Below are positions 43,975-55,739 of a DNA stretch of 64,000 bases, piece by piece. Source of the stretch: Choristoneura fumiferana (Eukaryota; Arthropoda; Insecta; Lepidoptera; Tortricidae); the NCBI RefSeq assembly GCF_025370935.1, contig NC_133494.1:7775578-7839577 (forward strand). The letters are read 5' to 3'. Made by a program: the position numbers and the translations under genes. The notes under the pieces were generated by a model. It did not search any database and was not told the origin of the DNA. It worked only from the letters and a program-made list of their open reading frames with translations. How positions within the stretch are numbered: the stretch's first letter is position 1; each line of letters begins with the position of its first letter.

Positions 43975-44220
43975 CGGTTGTGTTGCACTGATGATGAAAG
44001 AAAGAAAGAAAGAAAAAACATTTATTCGTGACATTATTACACAAAATATCTACTACATAGTAGCATAGAATTAAACTAAAAAAATTACGTATCACGGTCA
44101 CGAAATGGTGATGATGAACTCTGGTTGAGTTCGAAACGCGTCAGTATAGTGTGTGATAGTTGGGCTTGTGTGATTTGTGTGTGTTCTTACAGTGTAGAGG
44201 TGGAGGAGCTGCAGGAACAC
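43975..44220. repeat. Reverse copy of the 3337-3480 repeat, interrupted
   Basis: GAACTCTGGTTGAGTTCGAA, ACGCGTCAGTATAGTGTG and TTACAGTGTAGAGGTGGAGG are the reverse of 3337-3440. It is split by the insert at 43999-44108. Confidence 0.65.
43999..44108 (-). mobile_element. LINE 3'-end insert with AGAAAG tail and 10-bp duplication
   Basis: AGAAAGAAAGAAAGAAAAAA, then CATTTATTCGTGACATTATT to CACGGTCACGAAATGG. TGATGATGAA flanks both sides (43989-43998, 44109-44118). Confidence 0.75.
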
Positions 44221-44467
44221 ACAATTGTTCTAGTTTATTGATATGGACATTCGCAAAGTAACACCTGATTTAATAAATTAAATAATTTAGATCTTATTAA
44301 TCTTAAACATAATTTATGTATGACGGAAACTTGCGACTTTTAATTTAAAACTATCTTTTGGATTGTAATATTGAGTTACATATTTGTATCAGTTTTACTC
44401 CCGAAATAACTCATAGGCACGGCAGACATTATAAATATTGAGTCAACACGTTGTTCACAGTTTATAT

Positions 44468-44647
44468 CAATGGTTCCCATCCAGTGGTCCGTGGACCACC
44501 AGTGGTCCGCAGGAACCAAAAATATTGTCCGCAAACGCTTTCAAATTTCGCGGATTGATTCACTTAATTTTTCTTGTAAGTAGTGGTCCCTGCCAACAAC
44601 AACGAAATCAAAGTGGTCCCTGGTCAAGAGAAGGTTGGGAACCACTG
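44468..44647. mobile_element. hAT-type MITE, 180 bp, 8-bp duplication
   Basis: CAATGGTTCCCA at the left and TGGGAACCACTG at the right (one mismatch). GTTTATAT is perfect at 44460-44467 and 44648-44655. Eight-base duplications and CA-G termini are characteristic of hAT elements. Confidence 0.85.
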
Positions 44648-44663
44648 GTTTATATTGTAACAC

Positions 44664-45045
44664 AATGAGGGCTATCGCGCATGAATTCGCCGCTAGAGGC
44701 GCTAGTGTAGCGTGAGGTCTCCGAAATGTCAAATCGAAATGAGTTTTTGGGTGAGCCTGAAATTAATTATGGCAATTATGCGTTACGGGGCCATGAATGG
44801 CTGTGTTTTGAGACAGTTTTGTCTTACGGAAACTTTTGTCTTCCCTTTTTTTTCCGGACAAAACGGGACTACGCAACACTGTGGTTGCTCGATATTTTTA
44901 TGGTACGGTTTTAAGGTGTATTAAATACATGACTTCAATCTAAACTTTATTTTCACGCCCGTAATAACAGACTTTGAAAGCCACACCTTAAAACCTCTTG
45001 CAACAGTGGCGCCATCTAGAAAGACAAAAAACGATAGCCCTCATT
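44664..45045. mobile_element. MITE with AATGAGGGCTATCG ends, second copy
   Basis: Collinear with 27440-27869, ~50 bp shorter (the GAATATTTTGCAAT segment is missing). It starts 9 bp after the hAT duplication. Confidence 0.8.
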
Positions 45046-45393
45046 AGATACATTAAACGAACATTTTAATTTTTTTATGTTCGGACCTCGATTTTGTAAT
45101 TGCAATGTTTCGAGTTTTAAGCTAAAAGTGGTAAGGTTACCAGATTATACCTGACTACCGCCAGAGAAAAGGGTCATGTTATGTGTGTTTACATGATTGG
45201 TACGCTTTGCAACACGAGCAACTTAGTCGATTTTAGCGTAACTATGAATCGTCATTGCGTTGGATTACTAAAGTGAAAGACGATATTTCAGTCATAATAA
45301 AAACATATTAGCCCTAAATCTTCTAAGTTAATTTTGACGGTAAAAATCTACCAGTAGTTACTAGTGCATATAAATAAAGTACCAGTAAATTAA

Positions 45394-45815
45394 CCCTTTC
45401 CCAGGCCCCGCGAATTTAGATAATTATTCATCTACCACAAAATAAATCATAGTTTTATATTATTTACTTATGAGGAACTGGCTTATGCCCGCGACTTCGT
45501 CTGCGCTGATCTAGGTTATCGCGCGGTGGCGCCCTCTACCGGAACAAAAAGTATTCTATTTTGGTCGATCCTTGGGGTTCAAACTACCTCTATACCAAAT
45601 TTCATCAAAATCGGTTTAGTGGTTTAGACAGACAGACAGAGTTACTTTCGCATTTATTGTATTATAAGTAGGGGTAGGGATTCATTTAAATGCGAATATT
45701 ATTTTTAACGACTTCGTATGAATTAGTACCATATTGTAAATTTAACAAGGTCGAATATTTGTGTACCTAAATTAATGTGTGGTCACTATAAATATGCACT
45801 ATGCCTGGAAAAGGG
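45394..45815. mobile_element. piggyBac-type element, 422 bp, TTAA duplication
   Basis: TTAA, then CCCTTTCCCAGGC; GCCTGGAAAAGGG, then TTAA (45390-45393, 45816-45819). Bases 45483-45672 are a nested retroelement end (CCCGCGACTTCGTCTGCG, CATCAAAATCGGTTTAGTGG). Confidence 0.8.
45483..45672 (+). mobile_element. Nested retroelement 3' end in the piggyBac-type element
   Basis: TGCCCGCGACTTCGTCTGCG, then GGTTTAGACAGACAGACAGA and CGCATTTATTGTATTATAAG. Same type as 61133-61585. Confidence 0.65.
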
Positions 45816-45847
45816 TTAAGTCTTCAAAATGATTGACCTTATAAATT

Positions 45848-46125
45848 GAGGTGTCTGAACCTCAAAGAATATTTGTATTTTTCTGTTTTAAGTAGAACTA
45901 CATTTTAAGTAAAAAAAAGAAAAGAGAAAAATGGTGTTAATGGAATGGCCTCAAACGTAGCGTAACGTAGAATTTTACGTTGTATATAACGTGAAATTCT
46001 ACAAAGTTTGAGGAGTGTCTTTTCAAAAGGGCTTATTTCCGTTTTTCTCTTATTTTAACTAAAAATGTAGTTCTGCTTAAAACAGAAAAATAAAAATGAT
46101 CTTTGAGGTTCAAGTTCTGAAATGT
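45848..46125. repeat. Inverted repeat with ~60-bp arms
   Basis: GAACCTCAAAGAATATTTGT and CTGTTTTAAGTAGAACTACA face TGTAGTTCTGCTTAAAACAG and GATCTTTGAGGTTC. A further inverted pair, TTTTCAAAAGGGCTTATTTCC (46016-46038) and its complement near 46717-46740, frames the next 0.7 kb, so a larger element may span 45.8-46.8 kb. Confidence 0.6.
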
Positions 46126-46744
46126 CCCTAGTTGTCATTTAAATATCGGTTCAAATATCAAAATCAAAAGGGCCTAATTCTTCCTTATATGTACACTTAT
46201 TATCTACGTTGAATTGTAACTTTTTGTAGACTTCGAAATTTGAAGCTGACTACTAAAAAATAAACAGGTAAAAAAGCATTAGAAACGTGATGTTCATTGG
46301 AAGAATTTTCCGATGCTATTTTTTTTATGATTATGACACCAAAATCGCTTTTAGATTTGACAATGATCGCTACCTTTATCGAAACCATTAGCCTTTAAAG
46401 CAGTATAATATTCTTATAATTGGCTGATGGGTAATAGAAATAAATAGTAAGTTATTCGAAATTGGCTTAATTAAAACCTCACGAAATAGTATTACCACAG
46501 CAAAATGACTTAATTCCAAAAATTCGCATCAAAAGAGCTGAATTCTGAAAATGTATGGTAATTTTCGTAAATATTTAGGTAGATAAAGCAATGTATGTAG
46601 AGCTATAACATTTATGACAACTTACTTTAATACAATAACGAAGATAAAAATATCAATTTCTAAAATGGAAATCGTGGTTTTAGTTTTCCTCGATTTCCCT
46701 AAAAAAGTTTGTAGTGGAAATAAGCCCTTTTGAAAAGACAGTCC

Positions 46745-47606
46745 TCGTTTATATTATGATACTATGGTATCGTAATATGTAGCTTCTACTGCTTAATTAA
46801 TTAAATCTTTGTTGTTTAGTGAATGAGTTTTGATATCGTGTTTCTATCCATCATCATTTGCGTGGTGCATGTTGCAAATTATGCGCGAAGTTTTACTTGT
46901 TTAAAATTTGTTTCTAATTGTGAGATCCTATAAATGGCACTAGAAGGTCATTTATTTTGCTCAGGAGTATCACTATGTAAATACTTAAATTTACTAAAAT
47001 GAAGGTTGATACCTTTGTTGATACTGGTATTTTTATACAACAAAATGTCCAATTGGAATGAAATTGGATCTTTATTTTTTACATAATTATTTCACCACAT
47101 CCTTCAAATCGTCGTAAATCAAGATGCGTCAAACATCAGCGTTGTGTAATAAATCATGACAAATGGCCGATGTAACGTTGGAATTCTTTCAATGTCAGAA
47201 GAGAAAATGTAAACGTAGAATTTAGCGTAAATACACATTTCAAACCCAATATACATGCCAGAAATTGATCTATAAAAAATAAAACCGTAGCATATTATAA
47301 GTACCTAACCGTAGCATAAACATGCAAATGCATTCATCCCCTTATTTTTATTTTAACTACTCGTTATGACACTCCTTCTCCAATTGAACTAGCGAATCTA
47401 ATAGCATTTCATATGAATCAAGCCGTTCAGGTTGCACAAGGTGCCGAATAATAGTACATTACTGCAGAGGCCATGAAGTAAGGGATTGATGGACGAGTTC
47501 GGGTAGACGGCCGAGTCGTAGACGAGGCCGGATAAAACGAGTCAGCAATCTCTGTTCTGGCCGAGGCTTGTATAGTGCTTTTCTCAAACAATGTGAGGAA
47601 ATATTT
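46745..47606. other. No feature seen
   Basis: AT-rich, no repeat family member recognised. The last 150 bases become GC-richer (GGCCGAGTCGTAGACGAGGC) just before the tetranucleotide array. Confidence 0.4.
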
Positions 47607-48494
47607 CATCCATCCATCCATCCATCCGTCCGTCTGTCCGTCCGTCTGTCCGTCCTTCCGTCCATCCGTCCGTCCGTCCATCAGTCCGTCCGTCCGTCCG
47701 TCCATCCATCCGTCCATCCATCCATCCGTCCGTCCGTCCGTCCTTCCGTCCGTCCGTCCGTCCGTCCGTCCGTCCGTCCGTCCGTCCTTCCGTCCATCCG
47801 TCCATCCGTCCGTCCGTCCATCAGTCCGTCCGTCCGTCCGTCCGTCCATCAGTCCGTCCGTCCGTTCGACCGTCCATCATCCGTCCATCCATCCGTCCAT
47901 CTATCCGTCCTTCATCCGTCGTCCGTCCGTCCGTCTTCCGTCCATCCGTCCGTCCGTCCATCAGTCCGTCCGTCCATCAGTCCGTCCGTCCGTCCGTCCA
48001 TCCATCCGTCCATCCATCCGTCCTTCCATCCGTCCATCCATCCATCCATCCGTCCATCCATCCATCCATCCATCCATCCATCCGTCCGTCCGTCCATCCT
48101 TCCGTCCGTCCATCCATCCGTCCTTCCATCCGTCCATCCATCCGTCCATCCATCCATCCATCCGTCCGTCCGTCCTTTCGTCCATCCGTCCGTCCGTCCA
48201 TCAGTCCGTCCGTCCGTCCGTCCATCCATCCATCCGTCCATCCATCCATCCATCCATCCATCCATCCATCCGTCCGTCCGCCCATCAGTCCGTCCGTCCT
48301 TCCGTCCGTCCATCCTTCCGTCCGTCCATCCATCCGTCCTTCCATCCGTCCATCCATCCGTCCATCCATCCATCCATCCGTCCGTCCGTCCGTCCGTCCG
48401 TCCGTCCTTTCGTCCATCCGTCCGTCCGTCCATCAGTCCGTCCGTCCGTCCGTCCATCCATCCGTCCATCCATCCATCCGTCCGTCCGTCCGTC
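47607..48494. repeat. CCATC/CCGTC tetranucleotide array, ~890 bp
   Basis: Units CATC and CGTC with occasional CTTC and CAGTC. A longer pattern with CCTTTCGTCC and CATCAGTCC recurs 232 bases apart (48176 and 48408), and CATCCTTCCGTCC recurs 216 bases apart, so there is a higher-order period near 216-232. A GCATC run (48495-48512) closes it. It is open in several frames only because the period is four. Confidence 0.95.
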
Positions 48495-48787
48495 GCATCG
48501 CATCGCATCGCAAATGCTTACAGAGTAGTGGTGGTTGGCTGTTTGTAATTTTTCTTTTGTCAGTTTAATGTTAGTAAGCAAATTTAAAAAGTTAGAGCAG
48601 CGGACAATAATGGATTTTCATACATACTTCATGGCCTAGGCCAAGAAGTTATGTAGGGAGGTGGTAGGCAGCCATAAATGAGAAACTTCATGTCTCTATT
48701 TCGTGATATTAACGCATACATTTCCGAGCATGTTTGAGAAAATATACATTCGTACATTAGGTACACGTACCTATTCAAAATATATGC

Positions 48788-48878
48788 ACCATCCATCGGT
48801 ATCACCCTAAAGTTTATAATCGTTTGCATTTGATAGGAACTTGTTTCAAAATTGATAGACCACTTATTTGGCTGATGG
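48788..48878. mobile_element. MITE family C, copy 3, internally deleted
   Basis: CCATCCATCGGTATCACCCT, then TTGATAGGAACTTGTTTC and TATTTGGCTGATGG, TA to the right. It lacks ~75 bp present in copy 1. Confidence 0.7.
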
Positions 48879-49032
48879 TACAAAATCCTCTTGCTCTTTT
48901 GACGGCCATAAGGTTGAAAATCGACCAAATATAATTCGATACTATGGAACTATTTGTCGATTTACATTTATTATTTATTTAATATGTAGCATATGTATGT
49001 TTTTGTATGCCGTGGTGGCCTAGTGGTTTGAC

Positions 49033-50329
49033 CTTAGATGAATGATTGGTCTCGCGCGCTCGCTCGACTAGATACCGCCGGCGTACTTGTCAAATGCGGC
49101 AACAAATAGTACGCCGAAATCGGCGTACCTGAGCCCGAGGCGAGTCAGTCGCGTTGCAAACTGTGTGTAATGTGCATGTCCCGAATTTTTGTTAAATTTT
49201 GGTCATAAACCGAAGTAAAATGCCAGTTTTCGCAGTGAAACTGTTTAAAAATAATACTACAAGAAATAAGAAGGACACTGGGATCACATACCATCAGTAA
49301 ATATCGTATGATTTCGAAATTAAAAAATAAAATAACATGAACTCTAAACGCCATTCTGTGTTGCCGCGTACACAAGAATCGAATTCCCCGTGGTTGAGAT
49401 TTTAATATATTGAATTTTATTGTTATCATCATTAAAAATGATGATAAATTTTGATAACTTATTTTATTTAAGTATCTAACGTAATTATTATATCTACATA
49501 CCTAGTTCTATATTATTTATGTTTATCTTTGTGATATATACACTGAAGGTGTTTAAATTGTTACCCGACACTATTTAATTAAGGGGTGAATGTGTCTTAA
49601 AATTAAAAATGTTTTTCGTCTTCCCATTCAAAAAGCCTAATCAGCTGATTTACTTAGGTATTACGGGAAACGAAAAAAATTTTTTTTTTGTATTTTTACC
49701 CATTTTCCTGAAATGTTAACTTTTTACCCGACTGCCCGAAGGGGGTTATGTTTTTCAAGCGTATGTATGTAAGTATGTATGTATGTATGCATGTATGTAT
49801 GTATATTTTGTAAACATTTTTTTTTATTTTAGTCTTAATTAACCTGTACATTATATTAGGTTTAACTATAGGTGCAACGTGTTATCTTAAGTATGCAAAA
49901 CTTCTTAGTTGGTGACTCAGTCCATGTAATAATTTGTAAATATTGAATGTCCTTAAATATATATTTAAATTAAAGTGAGCCTGATCATTAATATACCTAC
50001 ATCATACCTACCATTTTTTTTAAAAGAAACTTACGCCTAACCTATTCACAAACATACATTCACTCTTAATTACTTCTTAATTTCTAAGTATATACAAGAT
50101 ACATTTTGTAACAGTACCTTAATAGACCACCATAATTTATTTTCCCAATAATTCGGGTAACAGTGGAGCAGCTGGCAACACAATTCGTCACGCACACTAG
50201 CTCCTTGCAAAATCCTTGCACCGTTTTACACCACACTTCAATATTGAGTTGCCGCATTCACGAACCTTTTGTTTTTACCTAGGGCGGTATTTAGTCGAGC
50301 GAGCGCGCGAGACCAATCATTCATCTAAG
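49033..50329. mobile_element. 1,297-bp element with 47-bp inverted ends, 8-bp duplication
   Basis: CTTAGATGAATGATTGGTCT, then CGCGCGCTCGCTCGACTA at 49033 faces its complement ending CATCTAAG at 50329; about 47 bp with one mismatch. GGTTTGAC lies at 49025-49032 and 50330-50337. The interior is AT-rich. The 95-codon minus-strand frame at 49145-49432 matches nothing I recognise, so it is non-autonomous. The 8-bp duplication suggests hAT or P-type, but CTTAG ends are unusual for both. Confidence 0.88.
49765..49803. repeat. GTAT microsatellite
   Basis: TATGTATGTAAGTATGTATG-type run following the ACCCGAAGG-type repeat end inside the 1.3-kb element. Confidence 0.85.
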
Positions 50330-51445
50330 GGTTTGACCTATCGCCTCTCAAGCAGAGGGTCGTGGGTTCGAACCCCGGCTCGCACCTCTGAGTTTTTCGA
50401 AATTCATGTGCGGAATTACATTTGAAATTTACCACGAGCTTTGCGGTGAAGGAAAACATCGTGAGGAAACCTGCACAAACCTGCGAAGCGATTCAATGGT
50501 TCGTGCGAAGTTCCCAATCCGCACTGGGCCCACGTGGGAACTATGGCCCAAGCCCTCTTGTTCTGAGAGGAGGCCTGTGCCCAGCAGTGGGACGTATATA
50601 GGCTGGGATGATGATGATGATGATATGTATTTCTTGTGTGTATAAACAGATCGTTAAATGTTTTTTTCATTGGAAACAAAAACGTCGCCAAGTAAATAAG
50701 TTAGTACCTACGTTTTCATTTTGCCATTATATATTTTTGTTACCTATTTAAATCACCAAACACTAAATAATTTTACGGCAGCTGAATAGCATACATATCT
50801 ACTTGCAAGAATTTATTATCTATAATCTAAAATCAAGACTCCAATTGAATAAAAATTAGCAAGTTTATTAGCACATATCTTTAGCTTAGCAGAATTATAA
50901 AATTGGATAAGTATATAAATATTTTCACAAAGCAAACAACCAATTAAATTATCATCAACGTCTTGCTACTGAGAATGTAAATTGACGTGTACTGTAATCT
51001 TGCTGATATATCTTTTAAAATTGGGCCAAGTTTGCCTCGCCGCGTTGAGTTCGCCAAAGCTTTAAGCTGGACCGGTTGGCAGGGCGTCGACCCCGCAACC
51101 TACTGGCAGCCTGGCTCGCTCATTTCGCCATTTTATTGTACTACCTAGGTATAATTCTACTCTCTAGTTAGTTATGAAGGCTTACTAAGATATACCTACC
51201 TACTTTAAGATAAGCCCAAGCCCTTGCGGAATAGGCACTAAAGATCACTGATAGCTCCAAGCTGCATGTAAATTTTATCAAAATATATTAATATTAGTCT
51301 GTATTCTGAATATTTTAAGCTTGATAAATAAGGTTATTGTATTCTTGTCATCACAATGTTCAACTTTACTATCTTCATCCGCAGGGAAGCTTTTAAAGTT
51401 TCAGTGGTTTTATGTTCTTAGATGAAAAGATACGGTTTTCTTAAA

Positions 51446-51710
51446 ATAAATAAATAAATAAATATCACGGGACAATTCACACCGATTGACCTAGTCCCAA
51501 AGTAAGCTTAGCAAAGCTTGTGTTATGGGTACTAAGCAACGGATAAATATAATTATATAGATAGATACATACTTAAATACATAGTAAACACCCAAGACCC
51601 GAGAACAAACATTCGTATTTTCATACAAATATCTGCCCCGACACGGGAATCGAACCCGGGACCTCAAGCTTCGTAGTCAGGTTCTCTAACCACTAGGCCA
51701 TCTGGTCGTC
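51446..51710 (-). mobile_element. tRNA-derived SINE (family 2), well preserved
   Basis: Minus strand: GGCCTAGTGGTTAGAG (box A), GTCCCGGGTTCGATTCCCGT (box B and T arm), body GTTCTCGGGTCTTGGGTGT, GACTAGGTCAATCGGTG and CCCGTGATATTTATTTATTT end. It serves as the model for the broken copy at 1642-2129. Confidence 0.8.
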
Positions 51711-54300
51711 TGGTCGTGATGGTTTCTTGAGAATTGAAACTTAATAACTTTTCTACAAGTTTAACTACTTCGCACCTTCCTTTATAAATCTTATTATAAC
51801 TCTCATCGTGGTTCGGGCTAGCAACATCCAAACAAAAAAACCTTAGAGGAAAAGGGATTACTAAGTATTTGTATATGTGTGCCTCATTTTGTGCATGTGC
51901 GTAATAAGAATATGACGAGCCTAGAAATGGCGACTGCTTTCGCATTCATCGCTTGCGTTGCATCGACCTTAGATCAGGATAACATTGGATGCGTCACCGA
52001 ATCGTTTTAAATACAAAGAATTACTCGAGCCAAGTGGAATTTATCTGCTTCCTGGCTGCACACATTTAGTTCAGTATTGTTGCAATAATAGATAAACCGA
52101 AAGTAAATAAACAAGTCGGTGCTGCCAGTGTTCGCGAAGTTGTGTTATCGTTTATTGTTTATTGTGCAACCGTCTAAGATTGGTATCTTACCTCGGTAGG
52201 TAAATGACCAAAAGTGAAGAGTGCTGGTAAGATTTTTTTTCGTTTGGCTAACAGTAAAGAAAGATCACACCTGAAATTGCTAAAAATAATTTAATCTGTA
52301 GCTTTTAAAAGCTTCTTTTGTTTCTCATTGCTAATGTTAACGAAGAAGACAAAAGAAGGATAGGTTTACGTACCTATTTCCTGTAAATAATTTATCCAAT
52401 TATTTGTTTTTTTCTCAAAAGGAGTCCATTGTTCGAGATGCAATGAATAAGAAATAGGTAGAAATAATTTATAAGAAAACACTAACTTAGAACTTCTGTG
52501 TGGATTTGTTCTTAGTTTTGTTGATTGCTTCTTTACTAGCTCTGTATTTAAAGCAATTCCTTTTCCTTCATAAGTTTCCCGCATCTACATCGCAACTGCA
52601 TCGTATGCACCGAAGTTCAAGGCTGGTCATCTCGCTCTTCCCATTGCATGTGCATTCACATTAATTCCGCTCACAAACGCGACTACCACCATTGTCTATC
52701 ACTGGGGCTCAACGACCCCATAAGGATTAATGACGCCATTGTAAGGAGTTTATTATGTTCTTGGGGTTTAAGATACCGCGGTTCGGGTTCATTAAAACAG
52801 GTAAGACAACCACCAGTCGGGCGGTACATGTGGTCAAACAGTTTTACTACTGGTGATATGAGCGTAGTTAATACTGTGCAGGTGGTAGAGGTGTAATTGG
52901 TTTGAGGTTGGAGCTATGAGTCGCTCAGCGCTGACTCGAAACAAGGTGTCTTAAAATTTATCTGGTATAAATATTTCAGCAGGGGGTCGGGTTAGATGAC
53001 TGAATATATATATCTAGACACGTAGTAGCGTGTCAAGCCAAGTTCAAGCTAACAGAACTGGCGAGCAGCACTGTGTGTAATTTTACCCAAACTATTTGGA
53101 GCCACTTTTGACCCCCTCATAACTCTAAAACTATTTCACATAAACATGTAAAATTTAGCCAAATTTGGATCTCATTTCACATTTATGTTTTGATGGGATA
53201 TGTATTTCAGGATTTAGGAATTATTGTAGACAAATGTTTTCATACATTGATCGATGTTCAAAGTGTGCGAAAAACATAACATTCCTTCGGTCAGTTGGGT
53301 AAAAAAAACGTTTGTCCAGTCAAATTATGTCAAGCATCTGCTATAATATTCTGCAACAGTTTTAAGATACATATATTGTAATTATGTGCCGTTGCGTATG
53401 GTTTCCTGATTTTTTGCCTCTTAACCGAGAATTACGTCATTCACGGGGGTTGAAAAAGTGTTACGCGATTTCATACTAACCCTCGCCTGCGGCTAGGTGG
53501 ATATAAACATCTCGGGTAAAATGACGTGTTTTGTGCAATGTTGTACAATCTATTATTATAAAATGCCCCTTATCAACTTTTCCAGTTCACATCCTATGAA
53601 CAATGTCGATTACCTCATTGTTGTTGGAATTAAAATGCAACCGGCCCGAAAGCGTCCCTGGTTCGCACGTGGTCGCACTTGACTTATTTCTCTTGTTACT
53701 GCGAGCGTCTACCTGCAGCCCCTTTCAGGACTCAAGTCGCGGTTACCGCGTTATTAACTCGAGATTACTTGGGAATGGTCCTTTTGACCCCTATGCAGAG
53801 CCATCTTAGGCTGGTTTTCGCCGATGTGGCTTTTATCTGTAACTATGTCAGTATGGACGAAACCTTGCTACTCCGTGTAGTCTGGTTCAACTTAGTCCAT
53901 GGATACTCGTATGGCATGGAGCCCGCAAAGTATTTGACGCCTGATTTGACTCATTCTTGTAGCTCAATATAGGTAATATATTTTATACGTACGTATGGCA
54001 AATAATTCAGTCAGGTAAGGTCCTAGTTCGAAAAAGAAGCCTATCGGCGAATTCAATTCGACTGCGCATAGCCAGCCAGCGTTCGGTAAGCTATGCAGCA
54101 TGTTTTCCTCCCAAATATCATAGCGTCTCATAAAAGGCTGGAAAACGATTCAATAATCTAATGGAAATTTGATGGTCATTGGTCATATTAAGCTACATAC
54201 AAGTAGAAAACCGGCTAAATGAAGTAAAGGGTATCTAACGACACCCATTATAGTTATTGATCGATAAACTATAAAAAAGGTCTGCCAAAGAGCTATGGAG
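51711..54300. other. No gene seen
   Basis: Mostly unique sequence. Open frames of 60-97 codons at 52366-53972 match nothing I recognise and lack flanking splice signals worth trusting. TTCAGTATTG at about 52071 and GGTAG-GTAAAT at 52196 could be an initiator and a donor, but this is weak. Confidence 0.4.
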
Positions 54301-54303
54301 TGT

Positions 54304-54530
54304 AGCATTTTAGGTGTTAACCGCATGCACCCAGAAAGGTGGGCAAAGGTCACTACACAGTGGATGCCCCACGCACGATGGCTATCGGCGCTGCGGCAGG
54401 CCAAGGCGGAGATGGCGGGATGACCTAGACGCGTTTTCCAGCGACTGGCCAGACATAGGTGCCGACAGAAAAAAAATATCCAGGCGGGAGGCCTTTGCCC
54501 AGAAGTGGGGCTAATGAAAAAAAAACTGAA
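54304..54530 (+). pseudogene. C-terminal remnant of a LINE endonuclease-reverse transcriptase
   Basis: The frame at 54314-54514 ends RRCGRPRRRWRDDLDAF ... EAFAQKWG and a stop, the usual C-terminus of a LINE protein family abundant in Lepidoptera. Upstream sequence is decayed. An A-rich stretch follows at 54520-54540, as expected of a retroposed tail. Confidence 0.75.
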
Positions 54531-54979
54531 AAAAAAAACTTAAAAGCAAATATGGCTCTAACGAGAAGATGAGTCGGACTTAAAGTCAAACGTACATCGA
54601 TATTATAGCTGGTTCATTCTTAAATTATAAATGTAAACGTGTTTTATGCGATGTGAACGCAGATTAACCAATTTCAGATTGTTTTTCCAGTTCAATGGAC
54701 GCTTTGATTTACCTGCGAGTGCCAAAACTTACCAGACACCTACAATAATTTGATCTTAACTACAAGGGCAATGTCTTCCCTTTTGAAATACTGAATCTAA
54801 ATCAATATGTTTTTATTCACTGTTTATACTTTTCTAATTACTTTAGCGTAATTTTAGTTTGTTACCCCATTCATGTTATTTCATCTTATGATCAAGAGAT
54901 AATTATATCGACAGTGATTTTGCAAATTCAATCATTGCTTAAATACCAATCATTGTCTTAGTATAGGTACCCACTCATA

Positions 54980-55315
54980 TTGTCTTTCAGATTGGTTTTA
55001 ATTTTCCGTGACAATCATGGTACGATGAGGACAGCCGACCTTGACATTTATCAGTTTTATCGACGAATCAATACTGCTGATATCGTATTAGGTAGGTACT
55101 TAGTAAATGAAATAACAGAGGCAAAAGTCAATACTGTTCTAATTTACGATGGGTGTATGAACTTATATTTTTTTACGATTAATGGATCAGCTGCATTGCA
55201 ACACACTGATATTACAAGTATTTGTATGGTAAATTGTACAACCGCAATCACTATTCCGCATCATGGCGTCGGTATTCTCCATATTTATTTATTGTTTGTG
55301 CCATGTGTTCGATAA
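54980..55315 (+). other. Unassigned 111-codon open frame
   Basis: Starts at a TTG after TTGTCTTTCAG. The protein is not recognised and has no signal peptide or motif. An AG acceptor at 54989 and a GTAGGT at 55091 could bracket a small exon, but there is no homology to support it; most likely chance. Confidence 0.2.
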
Positions 55316-55739
55316 GCACATCGATGGACGCTTACCTTTACTGCGCATAAAATTCTTGACGTTTTATAATAGTTTTAGCTTGTCCAAGCTGCAGTATTAT
55401 AAATTATAAAACTCTTCAACCGACTAACCCGACTATTAACACACAAATTGAGCCGTTTGCTTTGTTGATGCACACATTAACGAGATTCTATTTTCGTAGA
55501 TACTCGTAATCTAGCAACACACTATAACCGCTATACTCGTACTATCAAAAAGTATAGGCAACTTAAGCTTGGTTTTAGTTATTTCTTTAGAAGTAAATGA
55601 TTATATCAATATTAAATAAACATTACCGCTACTGACGAACTGGAAGGCTATCTGACTAAATGATGGACAACATAGAGCCTAAATTAAGGAATTTTCTGAA
55701 TCAATTTAATAAAGAACTAGCCTCTTCTTTTTTACAAAA

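Larger units (their letters stand above)
49009..50626 (+). mobile_element. SINE family 1, full length but split by a 1.3-kb element
   Basis: Head 49009-49032 (CCGTGGTGGCCTAGTGG, box A) resumes after the insert at 50330 (GGTTTGACCTATCGCCTCTC), then GTGGGTTCGAACCCCGGCTC (box B), the body, CCAGCAGTGGGACGTATATA and a GATGAT tail. ATATGTAT at 48991-48998 and 50623-50630 may be its own target duplication. It is the best SINE model in the window. Confidence 0.85.

Noticed and set aside
47568..48548. Long His-Pro-Ser-Val-Arg-Pro open frame of 326 codons, and others on both strands
   Set aside because: A tetranucleotide array without stop-forming variants stays open in several frames on both strands; there is no splice or start context and no codon structure.
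51655..51712. Possible tRNA gene (box A and box B on the minus strand)
   Set aside because: No paired acceptor stem, and it continues into the SINE body seen again at 1642-2129.
54980..55315. Possible exon of an unknown gene
   Set aside because: Splice-like ends but no protein likeness, no motif and no partner exon nearby.
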